Below are positions 44,102 to 52,796 of a stretch of DNA of 61,165 bases, in pieces (within the stretch, counting starts at the first letter, position 1; each line of letters begins with the position of its first letter). This DNA comes from DATJWY01 sp035500775 (lineage in GTDB: Bacteria > Pseudomonadota > Alphaproteobacteria > Acetobacterales > Acetobacteraceae). The stretch spans positions 1-61,165 of the forward strand of contig DATJWY010000059.1 in NCBI GenBank assembly GCA_035500775.1. Direction: 5' to 3'. The notes below the pieces were generated by a model, which was not told where the DNA came from, did not search any database, and saw nothing but the letters and a program-made list of their open reading frames with translations. Both the position numbers and the translations under genes were made by a program.

Positions 44102-44930
44102 TCATGGAGGCGAATGAAAAACATCCGGGTTCCGGCGGGAAAACCCGAACATTGAGATAGCGTCCGCGGACGTGGTGAAGAGTTTCAGTACGCCGTTGGA
44201 GGCGATCCGCTGCACGAGGTGGCGGCTGAGATCGAACTTATCGACGAAGCCATGGCCGGCTCCGGCGACGTCGTCGTGCTTCTCCGCGTCCTGCTGGGCG
44301 AACGTAACGTACAGATGACCGCCAAGAACCTGCACATTGAACGGCGCATATCCGGCCGGAACGTTCTGGTCGGTGAAGCTGCCGACTTGTTTGAAATTCT
44401 GGTCGAACATGTCGACCGTGCCTTCGTGGAAGTTGAAGGCATAGAGGAAGCTGCCACTGGCGGTCGTGGCGATTGCCAGTCCCTTAGATACGGCGCCATT
44501 GCCGGCTTGTGAGTTGTCCACGGCGAGCACGGATTGCGCCGGATCGACGGCAGGATTCCACCCGGAGATCGTGCCGTCCTCGGTCGCGAACAGGAACGGG
44601 GCGGAGGCGGACTTGCCGCCTTGGGAGAGGGTGAGGCCGTTGCCGCTGGCGTTGAAGACCTGTCCGGTCGGCGCGGCCGGGCTGGTCTGGCCGGCCGGCG
44701 GGGCGATGGTGATCTGGGAGCTGGCATTTCCGGCGACCGCTATTTCCGTGCCGGTATTGCCGTTCACGACGGTCGTGTTGCCTGAGCCGTTCTCGGATAT
44801 CCGGAACGGGCCCCCAGGCGCATATGACATCCCCCAGGGACTGACGAACTGCGCATCGGTCTGCGCCGCGGGAAACGGCACCGTCGGAACGTAGATTTGT
44901 CGCGGCGAAGGTCGTCTTTTCGGTGATCAC
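44102..44930 (-). pseudogene. TIGR03118-type beta-propeller-like protein, frameshifted and C-terminally truncated
   Basis: A GTG start at 44930 with AAGGAGG upstream begins VITEKTTFAATNLRSDG. An extra base in the TTT run (44873-44875 on the plus strand) then shifts the frame; removing it gives SDGAVPAAQTD, the family's usual text, continuing FVSPWGMSYAPGGPFRISEN and FATEDGTISGWNPAVDPAQS. After LVQRIASNGVL the normal continuation (APWGLAIAP...) is absent, and an unrelated short tail ends the gene. About 100 residues are missing. Function of the family is unknown. Confidence 0.7.
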
Positions 44931-45090
44931 GGCTTTGCCTCCTTCGGCGCACGTGCTGAGGACGACCTGGAACACTTATTCCGTATCCTGGGGTGCAGAT
45001 TCTGATCCGCGGGATGTTGGGAATAGACGGCGCGTCGCCATCGTCTTTCGGGCAGGGCCTGATTCCCGAGAGCGAAGGAAGGGACGCGCG

Positions 45091-45198
45091 ATGGCCATGT
45101 TCTGGCTTGACAGGATGTTCCTGGCGCTGCTTTGCGCCGCCCCGGTCGCAGGCTGTGCCTATGGCCATCATCGTCCGGGGCCAATGGGCGGCATGTAG
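45091..45198 (+). CDS. Tiny lipoprotein, 35 residues
   Basis: Starts MAMFWLDRMFLALLCAAPVA at ATG 45091 with GAAGGAAGGGA upstream. VAGC is a good lipobox, so the mature part would be only about 15 residues (CAYGHHRPGPMGGM). It may be a real small lipoprotein or the orphaned signal peptide of the cytochrome domain that starts 100 bases later in another frame. Confidence 0.55.
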   Translation: MAMFWLDRMFLALLCAAPVAGCAYGHHRPGPMGGM

Positions 45199-45299
45199 CT
45201 GCCCGCCCGCAGGATCGCGTCGTTCACCGCCAGTGGCGGTGCCGCCCGATCGGGTCGGGAGAAGGTCCGATCACGACCCGTATCCAAGGAACTCCACGG

Positions 45300-45602
45300 A
45301 TGGTCGCGAACAATGAGCGCGTGTTCCGCTCCCAGTGCAGCATTTGCCATTCGGTGCAGCCCGGTCGCAACGTTGTCGGGTCGAGCCTGCTCGGTGTCGT
45401 CGGGCGGCAGTCCGGCAGGGTATCCGGGTTCCGCTATTCGCGGGCGAGCCTTGCGTCCGGCCTGACGTGGAACCCGGCAACGCTCGACCGCTACCTGACC
45501 ACACCGCGGCGGGTCGTCCCGGGGACGCGCATGACCTACCCCGGACTGAGGGACGCGCGGGAACGCGCCGACCTGATCGCCTTCCTGTCCCCCCTGCACT
45601 GA
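45300..45602 (+). CDS. Class I cytochrome c domain without its own signal peptide
   Basis: A 100-residue domain with the heme-attachment motif CSICH near the N terminus, GSSLLGVVGRQSGRVSGFRY, LTWNPATLDRYLTTPRRVVP, and the distal Met ligand in GTRMTYPG. This is a complete mono-heme cytochrome c. ATG 45300 has AAGGA upstream, but no export signal precedes it. Heme attachment needs the periplasm, so the gene is probably broken from the lipoprotein signal at 45091, or starts elsewhere by a frameshift. Confidence 0.7.
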   Translation: MVANNERVFRSQCSICHSVQPGRNVVGSSLLGVVGRQSGRVSGFRYSRASLASGLTWNPATLDRYLTTPRRVVPGTRMTYPGLRDARERADLIAFLSPLH

Positions 45603-45767
45603 GTGAGGCGCTGCTGCATGGACGGCTGGATACGCTCCTCCGGGAATCGTTAATTGACGCGAGAGATCAATGAATGCGCGGCACACCGCGCAGGAGATGG
45701 TTGATTTTCCCGACACAATGACCGACGCTCTCCGGCACGACAGGACGACCGCTTCGGGGCAAGAACG

Positions 45768-47612
45768 ATGACAAAGCCGCCGGACGCCGACCAATTCTTC
45801 CCGCTCGTCAGGTCGGACGTGCCGGAAGGCACCTTCGAGCTGGGCCTCGTGCTCGGCGGCACCGTCTCCACCGGCGCCTTTACCGCCGGCGCACTCGACT
45901 TCCTCACGCAGGCCCTGGAAGCCTGGCACGCTCAGCCCGCCCCGCCGCACCGCGTGCTGCTGCGCGGCGCCGCGGGCAGTTCGGGTGGCGCCGTGTGCGC
46001 CGCCCTCCTTGGCCTGCTCTCCTCCCGCGTCGTCCCGCACATCCAGGACAGCTACCCCAATCTCCTTGCCACCGACCCGGACCAGCCGACCGGCAATCCG
46101 CTTTTCGATCTCTGGGTCAACACCTTCCGCATGGAGCGGCTGCTCGACACCGCGGACATCGTGGCGGGCAACAACGTTGATGCGGGCATCAATCTCCCCG
46201 GAATTACCGCGCAGCGCGTCGCCGCCCTGGTCAACACCCAATCAATCGACGCGGCGGGGCAATGGCTCGCCGCGATCGGCGCCTCGCCCTGGCAGGCGCT
46301 GCCCTATTTCGCGCAGCCCTTCCGCGTTGCCGTCACCGTCGCCAACCTGCGCGGGCTGCCCTTCCCGATCGCCGACATCCCGGCGATCGGCGCTTACACC
46401 GGCGCCGCCTATGTGCAGCACGACGACTTCGCCTGGTTCGCCTTCCCCAACGGCGCCGACCCCGCCGCACACAAGCGGCCTGACGAATTCTGGCTCGGCC
46501 CCGGCGGGCCGGCCGACGGCTTCGCGGACTACGCCACGCTCGTGCAGTGGGCCACCGCCAGCGGCTCCATGCCGATCGGGCTGGTGGCTCGTTCGCTCGT
46601 CCGCCCTACGCGGCACTACGCCTATCGCCCTGTGGTGCGCGCGATCGAGGAGCCGCCGGGCTACTGCGTCGATTGGCACGAGCCGGACTGGACAGCGCTG
46701 CCCGACGCCGCCGGCGGCAGCTATGGCTTCACCGCGGTCGATGGGGGCACCTTCAACAACGACCCGGTCTCGCTGCTGCATTGCTACATGGCCGGCCTGA
46801 TCGGGCACAACCCACGCGGCAAGTCGGACGCGACGCGGGCCATCCTGATGATCGACCCACTGGCCGATCAGCCAAGCGCGATTCCGTCCACCGGTCGCAG
46901 CCTGTGGGCGGTGGCGCAGGAACTGGTGCCCGCGGTGATCGCCGCCAGCCGCTATCTCACCGCGGACATAGCGCTTTTCGCCAGCGAGAATGTTTTCAGC
47001 CGTTTCCAGCTTGTGCCCGCGCGCCCGGAGCCAGGGCGCGTGGGCAGCAAGGCACTGGCCGGCGCCAACCTGTTCGCCGCCGCCGGCTGGTGCGCCCGCG
47101 CCTTCCGCGTGCATGACTACCTGCTCGGCCGCGCCAACATGCAGGCTTATCTGCGGAGCGAGTTCGTGCTCTCCGGCAAGAACCCGCTGTTCGACGGCTG
47201 GTCCCCCGACCTGCGGAAGGATTATGCGATGGACGCCGCGGGAAGCCGAATCTCGGGCAGCGCGCTGCCGGATCCGGAAAACTACTTCCTGCCTATCCTG
47301 CCGGACCTCACCGGCGTCGGCCTGCTCAGCACGCCGCCCTGGCCGGTGGGGGCCTACAATCCCGCGTCGCTTCAGGCGCCGCTGCAACGGCGGCTGGATG
47401 CCGTGATCGGCGGGCTGCTGGCCGACAACGCCAGCGGCGGCGTGCTGCCCTGGCTCGGCAACCTGCTGCTCGCGCCCGGGCTGTCGCGCTTTGTCACGGA
47501 GGGCGTGGTGAACGGCTTCGAGAAGCAGTTGCGGTCCGCCGGCCTCTGGCCCCCGCCGGCCGGCGCGCCGCTTGGCGCAGTGCCGCCGCTGACCGGCGGG
47601 GGGATGCCATGA
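45768..47612 (+). CDS. Patatin-like phospholipase
   Basis: A 614-residue protein. The N-terminal strand and oxyanion loop is FELGLVLGGTVSTGAFTAGA. The nucleophile is probably Ser72 in GSSGG. The dyad Asp is Asp325 in VDGGTFNNDP. Between them is a long insert compared with ~300-residue patatins. No signal peptide or clear membrane helix. The stop overlaps the start of the lysozyme-like/GH46-type gene by four bases (ATGA), so the lipase and the wall glycosidase are translationally coupled. The pairing suggests joint attack on membrane lipid and wall polysaccharide. It shares only the fold pattern with the lipase at 16.0 kb. Confidence 0.85.
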   Translation: MTKPPDADQFFPLVRSDVPEGTFELGLVLGGTVSTGAFTAGALDFLTQALEAWHAQPAPPHRVLLRGAAGSSGGAVCAALLGLLSSRVVPHIQDSYPNLLATDPDQPTGNPLFDLWVNTFRMERLLDTADIVAGNNVDAGINLPGITAQRVAALVNTQSIDAAGQWLAAIGASPWQALPYFAQPFRVAVTVANLRGLPFPIADIPAIGAYTGAAYVQHDDFAWFAFPNGADPAAHKRPDEFWLGPGGPADGFADYATLVQWATASGSMPIGLVARSLVRPTRHYAYRPVVRAIEEPPGYCVDWHEPDWTALPDAAGGSYGFTAVDGGTFNNDPVSLLHCYMAGLIGHNPRGKSDATRAILMIDPLADQPSAIPSTGRSLWAVAQELVPAVIAASRYLTADIALFASENVFSRFQLVPARPEPGRVGSKALAGANLFAAAGWCARAFRVHDYLLGRANMQAYLRSEFVLSGKNPLFDGWSPDLRKDYAMDAAGSRISGSALPDPENYFLPILPDLTGVGLLSTPPWPVGAYNPASLQAPLQRRLDAVIGGLLADNASGGVLPWLGNLLLAPGLSRFVTEGVVNGFEKQLRSAGLWPPPAGAPLGAVPPLTGGGMP

Positions 47613-48542
47613 TCACCGATTTGCAGAAACGCACGGCCCAGGCCATCTTGAACATCTTCGAGACCGGCTCGGCCTGCGGCGACTACGGTAACGTGACGCT
47701 GATCCCGGGCGAATACCGGCCACCTTACCTACGGCCGCTCACAGACCACGCTGGCCAGCGGCAACCTGTTCCTGCTGGTGCAGAGCTACGTCAACGCGCC
47801 CGGTGCGCAGCTCGCCGGCAGTCTCACCCCCTACCTGCCCCGGCTTCAGGCGCGCGACCTCTCACTCGATCACGACGCGGCGCTGCGCAGCCTGCTCGAG
47901 CAGGCCGGGGACGACCCGGTGATGCGTCGCGTGCAGGATGGGTTCTTCGACCGAATCTACTGGAATCCTGCGCAGATCTACTGCGGCAACCTGCAAATCG
48001 CCAGTGCGCTCGGCGTCGGCGTGGTTTATGACGGCATCATCCACGGCAGCTTTACCGTGATCCGCGACCTCACCAACAAGGCCGTGGGCAGCATCGCCGG
48101 CGGTACCGCGGAGCCGGACTGGATTTCCCGCTACGTTGCCATCCGGCGCGACTGGCTCGCCAACAACGCGAACACCGCGTTACATCCCACCGTCTATCGC
48201 ATGGATGCGTTTAAGCTGCTGATTCGCGAGAAGGCATGGGAACTGCCGCTGCCGCTCGTCGTGCGCGGCGTGCGGATCGACGAGGCGGTGCTGGCCGGCC
48301 AGCCGCACCGCGTCTCCGCTCATGTGGTGGAGGAGCGGCTGCTGATGCTGGCCAGCCCGATGATGCAGGGTGACGATGTGCGCGCGGTGCAGGCGGCACT
48401 GGAGGCGCGCGGCATTCCGGTTGGGACTGACGGTGTGTACGGCGAGCACACTGCCTCTGCGGTGCGCCGGTTCCAGTCGGCGAACGACATGACAGCGGAC
48501 GGAATCGTTGGCCCGGCGACGCGCGCCGCGCTCGGACTGTGA
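47609..48542 (+). pseudogene. GH46-type/lysozyme-like glycosidase with peptidoglycan-binding domain, frameshifted
   Basis: The start frame reads MITDLQKRTAQAILNIFETG and SACGDYGNVTLIPG. One extra A at 47712-47713 then shifts it; removing that base gives GDTGHLTYGRSQTTLASGNL and a continuous frame to 48542. Catalytic residues by comparison with GH46 chitosanases are Glu18 (FETG) and the Asp of GDTG, whose codon GAT has become GAA-T. The C-terminal ~60 residues are a PG-binding-1 domain (DDVRAVQAALEARGIPVGTD...GVYGEHTASAVRRFQ). Without correction the second part could start at ATG 47778 and lack the active site. No signal peptide. Confidence 0.75.
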
Positions 48543-48909
48543 GGGCCGCAACAGGCAGCGGCGACGAGCCTTGTCACCGCTGATCGCACGCGTGCTGGCG
48601 CTGCTGGCACTCGCGCCGCTCATTCTCCTTCCCGTGATCGTCCTCGTCGGGCTGCTGACGGGCGCGATCAGCGCCGGCGGCATCTGGCGGGACAGCTTCG
48701 ACACGACGCGCCTCAGCCCCTCGCGGATATTGCAGTTCGTGCTCGCCGTCATGGCCGCGGGAACCATCCTGTTCGACGTGGTGGATTCCGGTGCCACGCA
48801 CTTCGCGCCGCTGCCGCCGTGGCTGACGGTGACGGCAGGCGGCGGCAACGTCGTCTATCTCGGCCTCAAGCTCGCTTCGTCACGAGGCTGGCTGGGCGGC
48901 AACCATTGA
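48508..48909 (+). CDS. Small two-helix membrane protein
   Basis: Up to 133 residues if started at TTG 48508; a TTG at about 48571 (LSPLIARVLALLALAPLILL) is an alternative, and neither has a strong ribosome site. Two hydrophobic helices are visible: VLALLALAPLILLPVIVLVG and ILQFVLAVMAAGTILFDVVD, with a short third hydrophobic stretch near the end. It overlaps the glycosidase gene by 35 bases at the longer start. No family recognised. Position suggests it anchors, exports or neutralises the enzymes encoded upstream. Confidence 0.6.
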   Translation: MARRRAPRSDCEGRNRQRRRALSPLIARVLALLALAPLILLPVIVLVGLLTGAISAGGIWRDSFDTTRLSPSRILQFVLAVMAAGTILFDVVDSGATHFAPLPPWLTVTAGGGNVVYLGLKLASSRGWLGGNH

Positions 48910-48928
48910 TCGGGGAGGAACACGCGGC

Positions 48929-49492
48929 ATGGCAGACCAACACCTGAGCTTCACCATCGGCGTGACACCGGACGGGAAGGCGCTGGTGATCCAGAACCTG
49001 AACGGCGTGCAGGTGCATGGCGTCAATCAACAGGACGTGCTGAAGCTCGACCTGTCGAACCCGCAGTCGAGCTATACAATCCAGGTCGATGCGAAACCCC
49101 AGCCGGTGCCGTTCGCGGACTGGGCAGTGCTGGCCACGATCGTGGCCTTCACGCTCGCGGTCCTGATCGCCACCGGCGCGGTGCTCTGGCAGTGCATCGT
49201 CCCGAGCGGTAACCTCACCAAAACCGTGGACAAGCTTGCGCAGCTGCTGAGCGAGGAGAGTGGGCCGCAGAAGATGAGCCTCTCGCGCGTGCAGGCGCTG
49301 CTGTTCACCTACGTCATTACCTTCGGCAGCCTGCTCATTATCGCCAACACCGGCCGGTTCCCCGACGCCATCCCGACTGACCTTGCCATCCTCGCGGGCG
49401 GCAGCCTTGGCACCTACGTCGTCTCGAAGGCAATCCAGCGCAACACCAGCAATGGTCAGAGCAACAACCCCGCCAAACCGCCAGGCGGTTGA
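48929..49492 (+). CDS. Membrane protein with cytoplasmic and loop domains, function unknown
   Basis: A 187-residue protein with GGGGAGG before ATG 48929. The N-terminal ~65 residues (FTIGVTPDGKALVIQNLNGV...SSYTIQVDAKPQP) look like a small beta domain. Two hydrophobic segments follow, LATIVAFTLAVLIATGAVLW and LLFTYVITFGSLLIIANTGR, separated by a charged helix (LTKTVDKLAQLLSEESG). The last part, IPTDLAILAGGSLGTYVVSK, is a motif I recall from uncharacterised membrane proteins. It is the fourth gene of the patatin/glycosidase unit. Confidence 0.75.
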   Translation: MADQHLSFTIGVTPDGKALVIQNLNGVQVHGVNQQDVLKLDLSNPQSSYTIQVDAKPQPVPFADWAVLATIVAFTLAVLIATGAVLWQCIVPSGNLTKTVDKLAQLLSEESGPQKMSLSRVQALLFTYVITFGSLLIIANTGRFPDAIPTDLAILAGGSLGTYVVSKAIQRNTSNGQSNNPAKPPGG

Positions 49493-49720
49493 GCCGCAAA
49501 GCGGGACACCATTCCGCTGGTCCTTCCGCGGATCCGAGGATGGGTTGCCCGCCATGGCTGCAAGTGCATCAAGCGGCTTGGCTAGCCCCAGATCATGCTC
49601 CTGTTACGCACCAGACTCCTGCAACGGAAAGGCCATGTGATATCAGCGACCTGGCTTTGGCATGAAATTCTTCATTTTCTGCACGCCGGCTTTATGGCGG
49701 ATGATTGCAAGCACCTGTAC

Positions 49721-50410
49721 CTACGACGGCGTGCGCGGATAGCCGATGAACGGCAGCAATTGGGTCAGCACGCCGATCATCCGGGTGCGGTCGTTGCCAG
49801 CCTTGAGGTTGCCGGCGACATGGCCCTTGACCTGCGCGTCGCATCCACCGAGCGCGACCAGCATGCTCAGAGTGAGCAGCTCGCGCGTCGGCAGGTCGAT
49901 GCCGGACCGGCTGAGGTGGTCGCCGAAGCAGTTCGCCGTCAGGAAGCACTCGACGCGCTGCGTGTCGGCCGGCGCGGCGACGTAGCGCCGCTCCACCGCG
50001 TCGTGGCCGATGATCCGCTCCTGGACCGCACGCCCTCTCTCGGCGCGGGTGTCCGGCGTGGTCGTGGATTGACCAGGCAGCGGCAGAGCGATGCTCCGGT
50101 CGGTCAGCATCTCGTTGGTGGCGTGGATGAAATCGAACACCTTCGGCAGACCGACATAGGGCACCGCCTGATAGACGATCTCCTTGACCTCGACCGGCGA
50201 CACCCCGGTTGTGAGTGCCGCACCGAGCATGACGCGGTACTCGCGCAGCGCCTGACAGGTGATGATCGCCGCAAGCTGCACCATGAGCCGGTTGTGCACG
50301 TCCAGGGTGGTTTCGCGGAGCACCTCATCGAAAGCGAAGTTGTCGAAGCTCTCGATGAACAGTCGGCCGGGTGCCGCCTCCGGGGTTCGTTCGCCACCGG
50401 AGACGGGCAC
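49721..50410 (-). CDS. Carboxymuconolactone decarboxylase (CMD)/AhpD-like family protein
   Basis: A 229-residue protein with two CMD domains: RLMVQLAAIITCQALREYRV and VSPVEVKEIVYQAVPYVGLP in the first, RELLTLSMLVALGGCDAQVK and GHVAGNLKAGNDRTRMIGVL in the second. The AhpD redox Cys-x-x-Cys pair is absent, so peroxidase activity is unlikely. Such proteins often accompany aldo/keto reductases under LysR control, as here. It follows the aldo/keto reductase gene by 17 bases in the same leftward operon. Actual reaction unknown. Confidence 0.87.
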   Translation of the reverse strand: MPVSGGERTPEAAPGRLFIESFDNFAFDEVLRETTLDVHNRLMVQLAAIITCQALREYRVMLGAALTTGVSPVEVKEIVYQAVPYVGLPKVFDFIHATNEMLTDRSIALPLPGQSTTTPDTRAERGRAVQERIIGHDAVERRYVAAPADTQRVECFLTANCFGDHLSRSGIDLPTRELLTLSMLVALGGCDAQVKGHVAGNLKAGNDRTRMIGVLTQLLPFIGYPRTPS

Positions 50411-50427
50411 GGCCGGAATTCACCGCC

Positions 50428-51414
50428 TCAGCGGTCGATCATGCGTTGCTGGGCTTCGGCATAGCGGTCGCCGACCACCGGGATCTTGGCCGCCGCCTCC
50501 TCGATCTCCCGCTCCTCCTCGGCCGAGAGCGCCACGGCGGCGGCTCCGACATTCTCTTCAAGGCGATGCACCTTCGTCGTGCCCGGGATCGGCACGATCC
50601 ACGGCTTGCGGGCGAGCAGCCAGGCGAGTGCGATCTGCGCTGGTGTAGCCTGCTTCTTCGCCGCGATGCCGCCCACCAGCTCGACCACGGCCATGTTCGC
50701 CTTGCGGAATCCGGGAGCGAAGCGCGGCACAATGTTGCGAAAGTCCCCAGCGCTGAACTGCGTCGTTTCGTCGATCTTGCCGGTGAGGTAGCCCTTGCCG
50801 AGCGGGCTGAACGGCACGAAGCCGATGCCGAGCTCCTCCAGAGTGGGTATGATCTCGGCCTCGGGCTCACGCCACCACAGCGAGTACTCGCTCTGCAACG
50901 CTGTCACGGGCTGGACCGCGTGGGCACGTCGGATGGTGCGTACACCCGCCTCGGACAGGCCGAAATGCTTCACTTTGCCGGCCGCGATCAGCTCCTTCAC
51001 CGCACCGGCGACGTCCTCGATCGGCACCTCCGGGTCGACCCGGTGCTGATACAGCAGGTCGATGCGGTCGGTGCGAAGGCGCTTCAGCGATGCCTCCACC
51101 ACCTCGCGGATATGTTCCGGGCGGCTGTTGAGCGCGGTCGAATACCCGGTGCCGATGTTGAAGCCGAACTTGGTGGCGATCACCACCTGGTCACGAAAGG
51201 GCGCGAGCGCCTCGCCGACTACCTCCTCGTTGGTGAAGGGACCATAGATTTCCGCGGTGTCGAAGAAAGTGACGCCGAGTTCGACCGCCCGGCGGATCAA
51301 CGCGATCGCCGCTGCCTTCTCCGTCGCCGGGCCGTAGCCGAAGCTCAGCCCCATGCAGCCGAGCCCGAGCGCCGAAACCCCGAGGCCGCTCCCACCAAGT
51401 TCACGTTGTTCCAT
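50428..51414 (-). CDS. Aldo/keto reductase
   Basis: A 328-residue NADPH-dependent TIM-barrel reductase. The catalytic tetrad is visible: Asp of VTFFDTAEIYG, Tyr in the same segment, Lys of VVIATKFGF and His of LLYQHRVDPEVP. The cofactor-binding C-terminal motif is IVPIPGTTKVHRLEENVGA. It resembles YajO/GerY-like AKR13-type enzymes that start MEQRELGGSGLGVSALGLGC. It is the first gene leftward from the divergent LysR promoter region and probably reduces an aldehyde or ketone produced under the inducing condition. Confidence 0.93.
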   Translation of the reverse strand: MEQRELGGSGLGVSALGLGCMGLSFGYGPATEKAAAIALIRRAVELGVTFFDTAEIYGPFTNEEVVGEALAPFRDQVVIATKFGFNIGTGYSTALNSRPEHIREVVEASLKRLRTDRIDLLYQHRVDPEVPIEDVAGAVKELIAAGKVKHFGLSEAGVRTIRRAHAVQPVTALQSEYSLWWREPEAEIIPTLEELGIGFVPFSPLGKGYLTGKIDETTQFSAGDFRNIVPRFAPGFRKANMAVVELVGGIAAKKQATPAQIALAWLLARKPWIVPIPGTTKVHRLEENVGAAAVALSAEEEREIEEAAAKIPVVGDRYAEAQQRMIDR

Positions 51415-51480
51415 CGCTCGTCTCCGTCCGGGATAGCGGGCATCCCCCGCCTGGCGTGACCGAGAGATAGAGCGTGCGAG

Positions 51481-51500
51481 TTACCGCGATTAGGCGGTAA
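51481..51500. promoter_or_regulatory. Inverted repeat in the aldo/keto reductase-LysR gap, probable LysR operator
   Basis: TTACCGC-GATTAG-GCGGTAA is a perfect 7-bp inverted repeat with 6-base spacer in the 118-base divergent gap, 32 bases before the LysR start. Its position is that expected of the autoregulatory LysR site. Confidence 0.65.
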
Positions 51501-51532
51501 AAATCGCAAGGACCTATATCCTGGATTCATGA

Positions 51533-52426
51533 ATGCGTCGGGAAGACCTGGGCGCCCTCAACGCTTTTCTCGTGGTGGCCGAGGAGCAGAGCTTCACACG
51601 GGCGGCGGCCAAGCTCGGCACGTCGCAGTCCGCGCTGAGCTACACCGTGCGGCGGCTGGAGACGCGCCTTGGCGTTCGACTGCTCACCCGCACAACGCGA
51701 CAGGTGGCGCCGACCGAGGCCGGCGAGCGGCTGCTGCGCACCCTGCGCCCGGCTCTCGAAAGCATCGCAGGTGAACTGGCCTCGCTCGGCGACATGCGGG
51801 AGAAGCCCGCCGGCTCCATCCGCATCACCACCTCGGCGCACGCGGCATCGCACGTGTTGTGGCCGGTGCTCGACCGGCTGCTGCCGCGCTACCCGGACAT
51901 CCGGGTCGAGCTGAACATCGAATCCCGCCTGACCGACATTGTGGCCGAACGTTACGATGCGGGCGTCCGCCTCGGCGAGCAACTGGCCAAGGACATGGTG
52001 GCGGTGCGAATCGGACCCGATCTGCGCATGGCGGTGGTCGGTGCGCCCTCCTACTTGGCGACGCACCCGGCACCGCGCACACCGCAGGACCTCGCCGAGC
52101 ACCGCTGCATCAACCTGCGCCAGCAAACCCTGGGCGGTCTTTATGCCTGGGAGCTGGCACGGAACGGCCGTGAGGTGAAGGTCCGGGTGGAAGGGCAGTT
52201 GATCTTCAACGACGTCCAGATGGTACTGAAGGCTGCCGTCTCCGGCTTCGGGCTGGCCTGCGTGTTGGAAGACCATGCCGAGGCCGACGTGGCGGCGGGC
52301 CGTCTGGTGCGAGTTCTGGAGGACTGGTGCCCGCCGTTCAGCGGCTATCATCTCTACTATCCGGGCCGCCGTCAGCCTTCGGCGGCGTTTGCGCTGCTGG
52401 TCGATGCGTTGCGCTACCGCGGATAG
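51533..52426 (+). CDS. LysR-family regulator
   Basis: A 297-residue regulator. The helix-turn-helix is ALNAFLVVAEEQSFTRAAAK then LGTSQSALSYTVRRLETRLG, the standard LysR/CrgA-like start; the effector domain begins near residue 90 (SIRITTSAHAASHVLWPVLD). It is divergent from the aldo/keto reductase/CMD operon and very likely activates it through the palindrome at 51481-51500. The ligand is unknown. Confidence 0.92.
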   Translation: MRREDLGALNAFLVVAEEQSFTRAAAKLGTSQSALSYTVRRLETRLGVRLLTRTTRQVAPTEAGERLLRTLRPALESIAGELASLGDMREKPAGSIRITTSAHAASHVLWPVLDRLLPRYPDIRVELNIESRLTDIVAERYDAGVRLGEQLAKDMVAVRIGPDLRMAVVGAPSYLATHPAPRTPQDLAEHRCINLRQQTLGGLYAWELARNGREVKVRVEGQLIFNDVQMVLKAAVSGFGLACVLEDHAEADVAAGRLVRVLEDWCPPFSGYHLYYPGRRQPSAAFALLVDALRYRG

Positions 52427-52796
52427 CCGATACAATATAGGGGCTGGATAGGGGCTGGCCTTGGGCGATGGATCGAAGAATCCCGGATGGGTCGGATTCG
52501 GACGTAGCGGCGGCTGGAGACGATGGCCTCTTTCGGCAACTTACGAACGATGGCCTACGGCTTTGCCTGGTTCAAATTTCCTGATTTCCGCCTTGCCTCG
52601 CGCGGGTGGATTGCCGCATCGGCCCATGTATGGAAGCTCCCGGGAAGGGATAGCGGCGCGGCGCTGACTGGGCGTGTCACTGATCGCCCCGGTGATGGCC
52701 TCGGAACTGCTCTCGCGCCAGCAGCTTGTCCCGGATCCACTGCGTCGCGGAACTATGCCGCGGTGACCAGCCGAACAGAAGTGGTCGGCTTGGTCG
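52427..52796. other. Gap without a recognisable gene
   Basis: About 370 bases after the LysR gene. Open frames on both strands are short and show no family motif or ribosome site. A duplicated TAGGGGCTGG near 52437-52455 is the only structure noted. Confidence 0.4.

Noticed and set aside
16011..47612. The two lipases as duplicates of one gene
   Set aside because: Their nucleophile loops (VSGGSW versus GSSGG) and overall text differ; they belong to different branches of the patatin/cPLA2 fold.
47609..47790. Programmed frameshift in the glycosidase
   Set aside because: The shift site (GGCGAATACC) is not a slippery heptamer and no downstream stimulator is evident; a plain insertion or sequencing error is simpler.
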